From Arctopsyche grandis (lineage: Eukaryota; Arthropoda; Insecta; Trichoptera; Hydropsychidae), in contig NC_135364.1 in the NCBI RefSeq assembly GCF_051622035.1, positions 20,363,001 to 20,427,000 of the forward strand: 64,000 nucleotides of DNA. The letters run 5' to 3'. Position 1 is the stretch's first letter, and every line of letters starts with the position of its first letter. Shown piece by piece: positions 13,504-26,015 of the stretch. The translations under genes and the position numbers were made by a program. The notes under the pieces were generated by a model. The model saw nothing but the letters and a program-made list of their open reading frames with translations, searched no databases and was not told the DNA's origin.

Positions 13504-14106
13504 TCAAGTTATGATTGAAAAATGTGTGATTACAATAAGCTTTTATGAAGGAGAAAGTTCTGGTCAATCACAGTTGAACTTGCACCCAGAAACTGTGTAC
13601 ACAGTAGTTTGTTGTTTCACATCCTACATTGATATAAATCCGCATTAAGACGTTTTAGAGCGTTGAACCCTTAAAACGCTACCATTTCAATTTAGTAAAG
13701 AGGGTGTGCACATACTTTCCTTGCAATACGAGTAGTGGTTTACTCAGTAACGAGAGACAAAAAGTGCATACGGCTAAATGCAGCACGCATGCGACGCAAA
13801 CTGAAAATACTCGCATACATATGTACATGTGAACACGGGAGGGATAAAAAGCCGAATATAGGTAGTCTAGGCACGCAATTAGCAAATAAGCGTGTGATCT
13901 GAAGAAATCGGACATTGATTCAATTTCCAACATTCCTCCGATCATGTTCGAAAGTAGCAATCGATGCAAAAACCAATAAAACAGTAAATATATACATGCT
14001 GTGGCAGTTCAGGTATGGGCGTTCGGCCACCGCTCACGCAACTTGCGCAACACGTGTCCTAAAGTAAAAATAATTATTTGAAAAAGGGAACTAGAAAACA
14101 CAGGCC

Positions 14107-14140
14107 ACATAGAGCTCTACATAGAGCTCTATGTAGACCT
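14107..14140. repeat. Short palindrome built on AGAGCTCT
   Basis: ACATAGAGCTCTACATAGAG continuing to CTCTATGTAG can pair as a hairpin. The AGAGCTCT core is repeated. Confidence 0.6.
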
Positions 14141-14963
14141 TTGCAAATAATAATGTTGAGGTAGAGAGCGCGTGAGCTTAAAGTAGCCGAGTGGTGCGTG
14201 CCACTTTTGGAAACCTTGACATCGGTGACCCTCGTACTAAAATTTTCCTAATCGATAGTCCCGTTCTTCTTGCAATTTATATACAGAGAAATTCTCTCAG
14301 TTCACGTATATGGTATAGATAAAACATTTGTGCTTCCAGCACGTACATACGTTCTAGATAAGCTTAGACAGAAGCAGACCAGGTCCTGCTCCATGAAAAG
14401 ATAGCCAAAATGAGCTGAATTGAACATCAGTATCAGAGTAGACCCGTTTGAACGTGTGCACATAATACAATGCACTATGTTTCATTCCAGTGACAGTACG
14501 AAGACAAGTACACAATTACTATTGATCAACCAATAGGAATCGGCGCATGTATACGTTAGAAGTTTATAACAAAGCTTATCAACCGATATAAATCGAAATT
14601 TAGAGTCTGCCTGCTGTCAAGTTGAGGAACGGAATTGAGGAATATAGACAGTGAGAACAGTATACCCACATGCCCGGAAACCAATTTAAATATTCGCCTA
14701 AATGCAACGGATTACAGCAGAAAATCCGCTTTAGTAGAGGTCGTGCCATTTATAAAGGCCTACCACCACTTCTTGGAAAAGTTGCGCAAGTCACGATCAG
14801 AACGCGATCCCACCGTGCGCACCTTTTTTTATAGGGTGGGGGTGGGCCCTTACGATCCCTACATATGTACATTATATCTACATCATTATCTACATTATTT
14901 AAATAGTACATGTGACATATTTGTATACGATATGAACATCTTTTTTATTATATAAACTTGTAT

Positions 14964-15006
14964 AACTCGAGTAGTTATAGTCAACGTGTATATAACTACT
15001 CGAGTT
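14964..15006. repeat. Inverted repeat with 16-bp perfect arms
   Basis: The left arm AACTCGAGTAGTTATA (14964-14979) and right arm TATAACTACTCGAGTT (14991-15006) are perfect inverse copies around an 11-base loop. It lies in AT-rich non-coding DNA and could form a stable hairpin. Confidence 0.75.
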
Positions 15007-15597
15007 TTCAAATTGGTAAAAAAATGCTAAAATCTGTGCGTATATATTTCACAATGTTAATATAGATGATAAGCAACCATCTAATTTCATTGTATAAAAT
15101 GATTAAAGATGAAAGGCTTCTGGCGTTCGTTTTCTCCATTTCATTACTGTTCCACATACATATAGGTACTATCTAACTAGACGCAAGAGGTAATTTGCTC
15201 CTTGTTAATTAACTATAACTACATTGTAAACAAATTCTAAAATTCTTGTGATGAAAGGTCCGGAAGCTTCGTAAATTTAAACCTTAAATTGCCCATTTTA
15301 AATATGCAATGCCACAATAACGCATGCAAATCCCGTTCCCGTTCTCGTTCCCGTTCCCACTTGTTGGAAAAACGCAGGCAGCGAACACATTTGAAATTAT
15401 TGCGTTTCAATGACACTCATTCCCGTTTTTCCCGTTTCCGCTCCTGTTTTTGGGGCGATTTTTTTTCACGGTAATCTTCCCTGACATGCATACAACAAAT
15501 CCTGAAAGTTCCATCGTAATCGGTCAAGTGGTTTAGAAGCCTATACGAGAAACACAGACATTCAATTTTATATACATATGTATGTATATAGACGTAT

Positions 15598-16095
15598 TTG
15601 GACGAATGCATGCAGCTTTTAAATCAAAAATGCCACTTTGCCTGAAGAAAAAGATCTTCGATAAATTTGTTTTGAACGCAAATTTGCTACACAAAGTCCA
15701 ATGCACTCAGAGAAGTGTGGAACGCTGTATGCTTGGCATAACGAGGAAAGATAGGAAACAGAACACATTCGTGGGGGAGAAGTATGACACGGGTAGTGGA
15801 TATGGTGGATAGAGTGAAGAGATTGCAATGGCAATGGGCGGGCCACGTGACTAGAAGAATGGACGAAAAGACGAAAGAAGCATACCCGAGCTAGAATGAT
15901 ACCCGAGAGAATGCAATGGGGTAAAAGGAAAACCACAGGGAAGATGAGTAAATGAAATTTTAAAAAATGCGTGGGGTGAGATGGATGAGAGTTGCGCAAA
16001 ACAGAGGCGAGTGAAAGCGTGTTGGAGAAGCCTTCATCCAGCATTAGATGGTGAATGGCTGTAAAAAAATATTATAAATAAAAATATTTAAAAAA
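15598..16095 (+). mobile_element. RTE-like LINE fragment with 3' end, copy 2
   Basis: The plus strand encodes, in shifting frames, MHAAFKSKMPLCLKKKIF, then QRSVERCMLGITRKDRKQNT, then WQWAGHVTRRMDE. This is the typical C-terminal tail of RTE-type LINE reverse transcriptases (RSMERCMLGITRKDR and WAGHVARR motifs). It runs to a stop after HPALDGEWL and then to an A-rich simple-repeat tail around 16062-16095. Frame changes and stops show it is dead. Confidence 0.7.
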
Positions 16096-17902
16096 AAAAT
16101 CCAAACTCTACTGGCGAACGGTGGGTCATCTATGTATATATTTTTTTCGTAAACAGAAGATGCTCACACATTTTTTTTTTCAATTTAAGACCGTTGAATT
16201 TTAATTCCAATCGAATATTTGTTCTGCGAGTGCGATATTAGTATAATATGTTTGCTTATCATAAAACCGACCGTCGCTCGTCGAATGCAAAACTTCGACG
16301 ATACAATTTACCGAACGACAAAACAAAAATGTATCTTGAAATGTTATAACCATAATTTTTGCCGATTTTGATACACATGAACAAAAAACCTTGGAAATTA
16401 TCCAGAGTTAAATTGTTCCGAAAGATAAAGATGGATTGAGCAAATATGTGCGAGCAAATTCAAACCGAGTCAATGCAAATTTTAATTTATATTAATTACA
16501 CCTTGACATTAACAAATTTTTAGCCTGCAGTAAAAATTAGCCTACATTTTGCATATAAATCAGACCACTTTTAAACTATTCAAAATAATTACACATTATG
16601 CAACACTTGTTATTTTAAAAAGTCGACTCGAAACACGATACACGTTGACTACGGAACAAACTTGTGAATATTTACTTTTTGAAAAAAATAAATCTGTAAA
16701 AGGACTTCCTTGTCGGCTATTTAATAGCAATTCTATACTTACACTATCAAAAGAATAACAAAGGAAGTGCGTATGTCCTTAAACAAATATGACCATAATA
16801 GTATATTCATATTTTATTTAAAGTTTGCAAATAAGATGTACAATATTACACATTTAAAAAAAAATACTCAACAAACTAAACTCATCATCGCAGAAAATCC
16901 TTTCAAAAAGTGTTTTTCATTGACCTGATGAGTTCGCATCATCAATATTTCGGAACAGGACATGTCAATTAATACACAGTGTGAACAGGTGCGTTTCCAC
17001 ACGAAAAGAACAAAGTGTGTAAACAATAGTAAACGACGAAGGTCGGTCGGTTGGTGTGTTAAATGATTATATCATTTGTGTAAAGCTGCATGTGTACAAA
17101 ATATAAATATTTTCACATCCAATGGACAATTTGCGAACATCTCAAATAGTGAAATTATGTCATTGACATTTATGTATACGTGCAATTTTTTTTTTGTTAT
17201 TGCGTATGAATATATTGAAACCAATTAATATGTATGATTTTAAGTTTAAAAAAACAAAACATGCTCAAACAATTAGGTACACTTTCATGTTTGCATAAGA
17301 TGTATATGAAATGAAATCATCGCACCAGACTGATCAAACATAATTTGTAAATATAGAATTTTAAATTGCAAAGAAGGACATTCATTCAATACAAATTGTT
17401 TTTAATAATAATCCTACGAAAACTCATTTAACAAAGAGGATAATCATTTTTAAGTACCGGCACTGAAAATAAGATTATGCACCGTAAAAGATAAGATAGT
17501 GACAATAAAACTAAAATATTATGTATGAAGAATTTTAAATAACATATTACTGACTATATACAAACACAAATATATTTTGGCCACTTCCATACGTGACAAA
17601 TACTATACAACGCTAATAAAATGAATGTTTCAATTTCTAAATGTTTCTCCCACACATTATATCATGCATCCTTTCATGACTTTCACAAACGACATATTAA
17701 AAATGTAACACTTACAATAGTCTCTTAATGATTAAACTTCGTCCTTGCAATGTGAGTAATTATTCATAACTCGGTCTTTTGAATGAAATAGTAAAGAGTA
17801 GAATAGCATTACTTATTGTCAGTAAAACGTTTAGTGTGACCGATCATTTGTTACAGACTATCTTAATGTAGATGCATCGTTTTGAAAACAATTGTTTCTT
17901 AC
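16096..17902. other. AT-rich non-coding stretch
   Basis: Nothing supportable was seen here. It is AT-rich, with no family-like protein, and probably part of the kinesin intron. Confidence 0.5.
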
Positions 17903-17940
17903 CGTACAGCCACTCGTACGCTTGTGTCATCATCAGGCAT
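17903..17940 (-). CDS. KIF21: First coding exon of a kinesin, KIF21/Klp31E type (partial)
   Basis: The 12 complete codons plus two bases read MPDDDTSVRVAV(R). The VRVAVR string opens the motor domain of kinesins and leads into IRPQ in the KIF21 family, whose members begin with a short acidic leader of this kind. The exon spans 17903-17971: acceptor TTTTCAG precedes ATTTCGG, 31 bases of 5' leader follow, then the ATG at 17940. The donor is CG|GTAAGA at 17903/17902, so the next exon must start with one base completing Arg. KIF21 proteins are plus-end-directed motors that restrain microtubule growth. The remaining exons were not found and probably lie left of the window. A different N-kinesin is possible because only 13 residues are available. 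Confidence 0.65.
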
Positions 17941-17971
17941 TATTAAGCTTTTTTTGAAAAATAGCCGAAAT

Positions 17972-19419
17972 CTGAAAACATAAAAAATTCAAATGATTAG
18001 TTTCAATGACAAATGTATTTATTAGACGGGATGTGTTTAATCATGTGCAATGAAAATGCATTTTCATTAGATTTAGCATAAGAAAAAAACAATAATAAAT
18101 AACTCTTTGTTTACAAACAATGCATTTTTTTTATTGAGCTGCGTACACACTTTTTATTGCATAACATAATTATTTTTATTGTGTTTACAGTTTGTACGAA
18201 TCAATATGGAAATATTAACAATCATCAATTAATTTCCGCTATTAATAATCAAAATTAAAATATTACATTTTAACTAGATCAATTTAAATTATCAAAAAAA
18301 TATTATAAAAATAAATTAAGATGATGGAATCGAAAGATTTTAATTTAATTCTAAAAATATATATACAAAACTCTTATATGTAATTTAAATACATATATGA
18401 AAATATATTTTTCAGCAATGCTGAATTCCTACATAAGTAAATTCATGAGCATATTCGGCATAAGGTTATAAAAAATTATGTTGAATATGTACCTTCGAAA
18501 TTTCAGAGATTAACTTTTATTTTTTGTTTATTATTTAAATAATCATTTTATGTAAAAAAAATGTTTATTATTCTTTTTATATTTGTACATGTGCTTTTTG
18601 TCCGTAAAATTTTACACTAGATATTGCATACAATTATCTTTTACAAATAAGGGACGGATACTCATTGGGGCAAAATATTTTTTAGTCGTTTTGTTAACTT
18701 CATAGAAAAAAAATTTTGCTCCTTTGCTTTCAGCACTGTTGGAACGCGTATTGCTATTTGGGATTGCCCTAATGACTACGCGTAGTCTAGTTACAAGGTA
18801 TAATTATAAATATTTACCATTTATTTAAAAAGTAAAAGGGGAGCAAAGAAATTTTAAATAATTATTTATTTTTAGCACTGGTCTATATACTATATATGAT
18901 TAATTAACCAAGTAGACAAATTAAGCTTCACGGGCAAATTTAACTTAAAATTTTACAAATTTAAAACACCATAGCCAAAGGGCATCTTTATATTACATTC
19001 TATGTATGCACATGGTACATTTGCACAAATTTCCAACACTACTTCCCCTATACGATATACTTAAATAATTGTTTTAATTTAACACAAAACACGCACGAAT
19101 AACACCTACTTGAGTAGATACAAACACGCATACATACGAACTATACATAGATAGACACTTTTGAGAGGAATACGAGCGCGCGCACTCTTTTTACGTAAAT
19201 CGTCATAAAAACGAGATCGAAACGGACATTGTTGTGATGCGCACATGCTCGCTATTATTACGTACGTGGATTATTGACATGATTATGTCGATAATTCCCG
19301 GTTGACAGAATTGATTTGTTTACGGGACGCAGAAGCGCATGAAATCCGAGCCCCAGTTAGGGGATGACAATTGGCGATCGAATTGAATGAAATCGACGCT
19401 GGAATGAAGCGATACTCAC
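17972..19419 (-). other. Inferred 5' UTR intron of the kinesin gene
   Basis: Bounded by a GTGAGT donor (19419 downward) and the TTTTCAG acceptor at 17972. The content is AT-rich, non-coding and without recognised repeats. Confidence 0.45.
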
Positions 19420-19760
19420 TTAGATGTGGACGTTCATGTGGAGGCGAGACGCTGCTGCAGATCTGTCAATAATTAATATCGCGATCGACCGTGGAGATTG
19501 ATTGTGGCACGCCGTCACACCGCGTCCACTCTCGCCGAAACCCGGCGACTGACTGATGCCTGACGAACCGGTTGGCGTGGAGGGGAACGAGGAGTGGGGG
19601 ATTCGCTAAGCGGGGGGGAGGGGTGGCGAATGCGGGAATATGAGGGGGCGTCAGCTGACTTCTTCACAACATGAAACGATCGTCGCATCCACCGCCGTCT
19701 AATATTTGGCCACTTCGTTTCCGTTTCCGGTGCCGCTAATGACCACTCGTTTTCATTTGT
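19420..19760 (-). promoter_or_regulatory. GC-rich promoter/5' UTR exon of the kinesin gene
   Basis: This 300-bp block is far richer in G+C and CpG than its surroundings (CGCGTCCACTCTCGCCG, GGGGGAGGGG and similar). On the minus strand it ends with CTAA|GTGAGT, a strong splice donor, directed at the acceptor before the kinesin ATG at 17940. I infer a transcription start and non-coding first exon here. The exact start site is not determinable by eye. Confidence 0.5.
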
Positions 19761-19850
19761 TTCCTTTCGTTAGCTCGATTCGGAAGATTTTTCAATTTTA
19801 ATCTGAATTCTTAAATATGCATACGTTATAGCTGTTATAAGTCATCGAAT

Positions 19851-20088
19851 CTTATTTCATTTTTGTATAAAAAACGTCTTAGTCTCTTGAAGCGATCGTC
19901 TTACAGGATTTTCAGGAGTAACTTTACGTTCGTATGGCGCCATTTTCATTTCGAGCAAATTTTTTGCTGTAAAATTCAGTCGTAACGTCATCGAAGTTGC
20001 CCATATTGAATTTAAAAAACTTCACACGTTATTTTGGATATCTAAAATAAATCCGATTGTTAAGCTTCAGAGATTGTATGAAATTGTA
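19851..20088. repeat. Direct repeat, copy A (about 237 bp)
   Basis: Nearly identical to 20491-20727, sharing AAACGTCTTAGTCTCTTGAA-like and TTACGTTCGTATGGCGCCAT segments. A few substitutions separate the copies. Confidence 0.8.
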
Positions 20089-20490
20089 AATCCTACAGAA
20101 GAAAACAATGAACTGATAGAGGAATCGTTTTTTTTTATTTTGATCCTTAGTACCACTTTTATTTTATTTTATTAGTGCCACTTAGTCACTCATTTTGGAG
20201 TTATTTTATTTCACTCTTCATATAACATTTATATTAATTAAAATAAATTTAATGTATTATGTATTAATGATGTCATGTCATAAAAAATGTCATATCTTTG
20301 TAAGTAATTTAAAAAAAAATTGGTGGAATATAGTGTCAACCCACAATTCTTGCTATGCAACATTTTATATTTTCATTTTATGTTTAATATATTAATGTTT
20401 TGTTACTGGAATTATTAAGGATATGTCATTAAAGCGAATAGAAATAAATTTGAACAAAGTTTAAAATTGATTTATCTCAAATTTTTATCT

Positions 20491-20727
20491 CTTATTTAAT
20501 TTTTGTATAAAAAACGTCTTTGTCTCTTGAAGCGATCGTCTTACAGTATTTTCAGGAATAACTTTACGTTCGTATGGCGCCATTTTCATTTCAAGCAAAT
20601 TTTTTGCTGTAAAATTTAGTCATAACGTCACCGATGTTGCCCATATTGAATTTAAAAAACTTCACACGTTCATTTGGATATCTAAAATAAATCCGATTAT
20701 TAAGCTTCAGATATTTTATGAAATTGT
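20491..20727. repeat. Direct repeat, copy B (about 237 bp)
   Basis: Same orientation as copy A at 19851-20088, separated by about 400 bp of unrelated AT-rich DNA. No TG...CA ends and no coding region between them, so an LTR pair is not supported. Confidence 0.8.
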
Positions 20728-23700
20728 TGCATTTGTAAATTTCGTGTTGCCCCGCACCCAATTTATATTAAACGTCTTGTCGCGTGCAAAATTTAATTTC
20801 CACCTTATCGCTGATGACTGCAATAAAAAGTTTTTCAATTATGGTTTTTCATCGATGAACGACATTTTTATAATGAGAAAATTTCATATACACACATACT
20901 CTTCGATTATACGAATTCTCAATTTCTCAAGATTAAACAGTAGAGGTGATATTAATCAAAATGTAATATGTACTTTTAACTGTAAACCAATCAAAATGCA
21001 ATTAATTATTCGATATAAAGATGTAACTTTCTTAATTATTCGTTTAAATATGAGTCATTTAAACTTTGTGTTACATGTATCAATGACACTCACCGAATAA
21101 ATAATGTACATATGTAACATTAATTTAGTCTATAATTTCCTAAATTATAACTAGAAATATTGTTCTAATTCATGAAATAAAACAAAATAATGGTTATTTT
21201 AAAATTTCTATTAATGGATAATTATTAAAGTATATTGTTTGTTATTTTGTACAGGTTAAATACAATAGTTACAATGCTATTTACAATATATGAGCAACGA
21301 TAACTGTGATACATTTTTAATATATTTACAAACATTAACAACATAATGCCATTGTGATAATTGTAAACGTAACGAAAAAAAAAATCAAATAAAAAAAAAG
21401 GAGGCACTGAGTTCTTACATTTAACTATCTTAACGTCATTATGGAATTACATAAGATTATTGAAAAAGGCTTTTAAGACTTCATTCGAAATTGCAATTAT
21501 TTAACCATCCAAACTTTAAATCAAAATCAATTATAGATAATATTTAAGGGTAGAATGGTGTGAAAATTCTTTTTATTACTGTGAATGTTATTAATTTTAA
21601 ATACAACTATCAACATAGATAAAAAAATCTATGCTCTATTAAAATTCAAGCTAATTATTATATAGTGCATTAACATATTGAACTCGATGCACAATAAAAA
21701 TACAAACATATGTGTGTATTTCGTAAAATAAGTATATATAACTCTATGCAATTGGTTAATATAATACTAGATATAACAGTTTAACTACAACCAACGCAGT
21801 ATTATAACTAAAAAGCTATAAATGCGAAATATAATAATTTTCCAAATTAGATTGGTAATACATTTGTAGCACATTGGCTATTTAATTTTGAAGCAACAAA
21901 TTATAATTTGAAACTGATTCCATCAGAATACAAGATGGATTATTAAAAAATTTACTAATAACAAATATGCAACGCATATTTCAATATTTTATTGTTAATC
22001 TGAAAAATTTAGCATCAAATAGAAAAGAAGCATAATAAATATCAGATAAACTATATAAAACTAGTTATATGAATATAAATCAGCCAGAAAACATATTGTA
22101 AATTTAACCAAATAAATGAATAAAAAAAATTCAGTTTCAAAACAAACGAAGTAATAAATAATTTCGAAGACCTGAGGAAAATAATATCTTACAAAATTAT
22201 TATGTATGTACATATATATTCAACATACATACATGAAAGAAAATCTTTGTTAAATACGTGTGACTAGTTATTGTTTTTGCATTATGTATGTACATACATA
22301 CATACATATTTATGAATATGACTACTATTTTGTAAGTATTATTTGCATATTATAATTTCACTTTTTTAATAATAATACATAGTATTTATAAATAATAACT
22401 ATTTGTGCATTATATAGAACCTTCGTGATTTCAAAAATATATGTATATAATTTAATAATGGTACACTGGATCCATTACACTTTCGCTATAAAACTTCTTC
22501 TAAGAGTAAACTATACATATTTAATACTTGAAAAACAGCTATTAGCAATCCAAAGTTATTAAAATAGTAATAGTTCAGGTAAAGTTAAGAAATAATACAT
22601 ATGATTGAATGCACAACGTGATGCACTATGGAATAGTGAAACTATTCACTGAAATTTTGCACTAATTAATAATATTTAACATATACATATAATCGATCTA
22701 TATTCATAACAATCTGAATACTATTAGTTTTTTAAACAATATCACATTTTTTTTAATTTTGTGTGCAATTGTTTTTCGTGGCATACATATATATAATAAG
22801 AAATGTAATTAAGTACAAGATATGATAGTTCGTTCATTATTTCTCTTTCCGTTAATTATTCTTATGATATATAAATAGTTTAAGTGACAGTGAGTTTTTA
22901 TTGCCCTCAAATATACAAAATTTCTTACAATACATAATATTGTTAAACAAATACTACTTCCAAAATTAATAAAATATGATAAAACCCAGTTCCAAAATAT
23001 CAATTGCGTTTGATGTATGAATTAGGAGAGCAGGATATAGGCCGATTTAAGAAGTTAAGTATTCACATACATATGTACTATTTATAAAAATCATGATGTA
23101 TTAAATTCAATATAAATATTAGAATAATTATTTTTCATGCTCGTTTTTAGTATGAAAATTTTAGCAAAGACTGTAGTAAATAAATCTAAATTACAGTCAA
23201 AGTGATTTTAGTATTAAAGTCGAAGAGAAATACACATGTAATAATTTATGTCATTTTTACCAATTGTCATATCAATCGAAGGACCAATTAATCGGTACCA
23301 TTCAAAATTGTACACCAAAATAACGTACACACACACTTACTAGTATTATATAAAAAATGTAGCATAAATTACATACACGATAACATACCAAATATACCAC
23401 ATTAAATACAACATTCAAATCACAACCACTTTTATTTAAATCTGTTCAATTCTAGCAATTCGACTACTGTCATTAAATTTTATTACTGTATAATTTTACG
23501 TGTGTTTTAATACATTTTATAAAAGACATGTAAGAATGTGGTTACAATATTCCGTATCTAAATATTAAATATAATACACTGAATAAACACTTAAATCTAT
23601 GAATAATAGAATGAAATATAAATAAATGTAATTATAAAATGTTTTTATTATTGATAAGGTAACTATGATTCATATATAAATTTAATATAACAATCAAACC

Positions 23701-24111
23701 ATTAGTATGACTAATACTTTATTATAATGTTTGTTAGAATTAATACATTTTAAGAACATTAATTAATCTATATTTAAAAAACGCAACACATTTCCACGTC
23801 GACCATTAAAAAATTTCCTCTAAATAAATTATTACAAGAAACATACTTCTGAAAACTTTTAGCAACGGCAGAAATCAGAGGATGATTAATTAATATTTTA
23901 CGATTACATTTTGAGCTCATTTATTAGTTATCGCTAATTTTAATAATACGAACAATATTTGACACATGATAATTGAATAAATATGTAGGTACATTTTCCG
24001 TTTGTACCTCTGAGCACATAATTTTAATTTATATAACAACACTAATTACATGTATTTATTGTAATATGTTGAATTTAGATTATAAAATTGAGGGAACATG
24101 AAAGACACATC
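20728..24111. other. AT-rich intergenic / 3' UTR stretch
   Basis: Strongly AT-rich, with TATG microsatellite tracts near 22205 and 22285. Short open frames have no family features. The 3' UTR of the gene at 24112-25440 must begin in the right part, but I could not choose a polyadenylation site among many AATAAA-like strings. Confidence 0.5.
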
Positions 24112-25440
24112 CTACATCTCATCATTTTTCTTCTGAAGTCTCATAATGCTAACATTGACATTAGTTATAGTTTCAAATTTCATCCTCATCGCTGCAACAT
24201 GTCCCGTTGCAGGACCCTCCTCTGGTTTTGGCGAGTGAGCATCGCTCGAAAGATAAAGATCGGAATTATCCAAACTAGAACTAACATTACTCTCATGAAA
24301 ATCTAACTGATTAACTATGGAATTGTCATCTGCAATTGACGGTGACAGATTTTCAATCGAAGATAAGCTTTCGTAATGTTCGGACTCACAAGTTGTATCG
24401 GGAACCACATCACAAGTGAGAGGTTGCGATTTAGAGGTACAAACAATTTCTTCTACGTTTTCGGGAGAGCCTTCATAAGAAATATTAGGATTATCAAAAT
24501 ATATTGCCTCTGATATGACACCAGTTGCCAAATCTGATGCAAAAGGATTAGTTTCTTGGAGTACAATAGAATTCACAGGCAAAACATTAAATTCAGACTT
24601 TTGAATACGTTCGTTTTCTAATTGATCACTTTGATATGTGCTTGTTGCATCATTACTACAATATACTTCAGACGAAGACGACATTGTATCGCATAATCTA
24701 TTTATAGCATCAATAACATCTTTAAAACCTTCATCACTTTGAATAGCCCAAACAGAATTGAGGTTTTCATTTTCATAAGATTGTGATAGCTCACATGTAT
24801 CTGATTCTACAACCTCGATATTCTCGACAGCTTCAGTATTATCAATAATTTCGGCATACTCAACAGAATCAGGATCATCGATGACTTCAGAAATTTGTAA
24901 AACTTCAGGTATTTCATTATTTATTTCTCCAGTCATCAAATGACTGTCAGAATTTGTTTCAAAGTCTAAAGATGACACGGATGACAAAATTTCATTCAAC
25001 AAATTGCCTTGTAGTAAATGTAAGCATAGCTCATCGGAATCATTGAAGTCTGGTTCAACTGGTTCCTCATATTTTTCTGCTTCACGTTTTTCTGTTGGTA
25101 AAATAGTCTCTGATAACATTGCGCACGTCTTTTGACACGGAATTAATGCAACAATGGAAGAACTTTCGCATAAAAGTTTTCTGGGATCCAGGAGAGCTTC
25201 GCAAGTAGTGTTTTGTAAAACGGGAGCACTGATCCATGTAGAAGACTTACTTACACTTTCAACAGGCTTAATAGGTTCTAAATCGGGACGATATGTATCA
25301 GAACGTGACATTATGTCATCTCGTAATCTAGTAAGAATATTGTTAGAAGCTGAATTAGAAGACTCAGGAGCAGGGCTGACAGGCACAATAGGAGAGGGTT
25401 CGGTCGACGTGGTTAACTGCCGCTCGACCGATAGTTGGTG
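24112..25440 (-). CDS. Long exon of an unrecognised acidic, Ser-rich protein
   Basis: An open frame of about 443 codons runs from 25440 to a TAG at 24112-24114. I do not recognise the protein. It is rich in Ser, Glu, Asp and Asn, with acidic repeats such as EYAEIIDNTEAVENIEVVES, and has a basic C-terminus (GHVAAMRMKFE, ending MRLQKKNDEM). No membrane segment or catalytic motif is visible, so it is probably a largely disordered scaffold. Two models fit. In one, an exon starts at an acceptor at 25526 (ATTTCAG) and translation begins at the internal ATG at 25311. In the other, an upstream exon splices in at CTGCTAG|CAC (25440, phase 0). The phase would even suit a splice from verprolin exon 5, which also ends in phase 0, though nothing shows that. 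Codon-like composition over 1.3 kb of AT-rich DNA without stops makes a real exon very likely. Confidence 0.7.
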   Translation of the reverse strand, partial: HQLSVERQLTTSTEPSPIVPVSPAPESSNSASNNILTRLRDDIMSRSDTYRPDLEPIKPVESVSKSSTWISAPVLQNTTCEALLDPRKLLCESSSIVALIPCQKTCAMLSETILPTEKREAEKYEEPVEPDFNDSDELCLHLLQGNLLNEILSSVSSLDFETNSDSHLMTGEINNEIPEVLQISEVIDDPDSVEYAEIIDNTEAVENIEVVESDTCELSQSYENENLNSVWAIQSDEGFKDVIDAINRLCDTMSSSSEVYCSNDATSTYQSDQLENERIQKSEFNVLPVNSIVLQETNPFASDLATGVISEAIYFDNPNISYEGSPENVEEIVCTSKSQPLTCDVVPDTTCESEHYESLSSIENLSPSIADDNSIVNQLDFHESNVSSSLDNSDLYLSSDAHSPKPEEGPATGHVAAMRMKFETITNVNVSIMRLQKKNDEM

Positions 25441-25844
25441 CTAGCAGGCTGTTGTATGATCTCCCCACAACTTCGCTCCCAATTGCAGGTGCATGGTGGG
25501 AGGCATTGGAGCTTGCTGTTTATTTACTGAAATTAAACACAATCATTTTCAGCCTTTCATCATCCACATATGTACTCTTTACGTAACATGCACCACTTTG
25601 TTCAGTCCACACATTTTTATTATTTCATTCAATCATCGTTCACTAAGACTTGGTCCACTTAGGTATTATTCAAATCCATTTGTCTAAGCTACGTATATCA
25701 TCCAATACCATTTGCAACTTTTCAGTCGCTCATTCTGGTTATGCTTCTCACTCTAAGGGCAAAAACACAGAGGCACGCAGTACGTGTTTTATTTTTTTTA
25801 GATACTTTTTAGCATGCAAAATAAACCCATGCATGCCTAGCCTT

Positions 25845-26015
25845 CCCTGAGGCATGCAGTCCCAAAAATCACCCCCTAGAGTGTTTTCGGTGATATTTTG
25901 TCCTTGTGTTAATCCCATATTTGAAGAAATGAAGGAAAAACTTGTCGAAATAATAAGATCCTACGAATTAACAATGAACTGGGAACGCCCTTTCTTGACT
26001 CGAAGCCGTGCCGTT
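25845..26015 (+). repeat. Dispersed repeat family C, copy 3
   Basis: It contains CACCCCCTAGAGTGTTTTCGG, then CCCATATTTGAAGAAATG, then CCTACGAATTAACAATGA, matching the copy at 5185-5430 and in part that at 7635-7775. Confidence 0.5.

Larger units (their letters stand above)
1..17902 (-). other. Probable large intron of the KIF21-like kinesin, repeat-bearing
   Basis: No exon of a recognisable protein was found here on either strand. The open frames are short, lack family signatures and mostly fall in repeats. The kinesin exon at 17903-17971 ends with a strong minus-strand donor (GTAAGA) pointing into this region, and the rest of the motor domain is not seen, so the region is most simply one intron of that gene continuing past position 1. 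It contains the separately listed SINEs, LINE fragments, foldback elements and microsatellites. This is inference; a missed short exon or an independent non-coding gene cannot be excluded. Confidence 0.45.

Noticed and set aside
15619-16044. 141-codon minus-strand frame
   Set aside because: It is antisense to an RTE-like LINE fragment that makes sense on the plus strand.
19851-20727. Possible LTR pair
   Set aside because: The two copies lack TG/CA ends and target duplication, and the 400 bp between them has no coding sequence.
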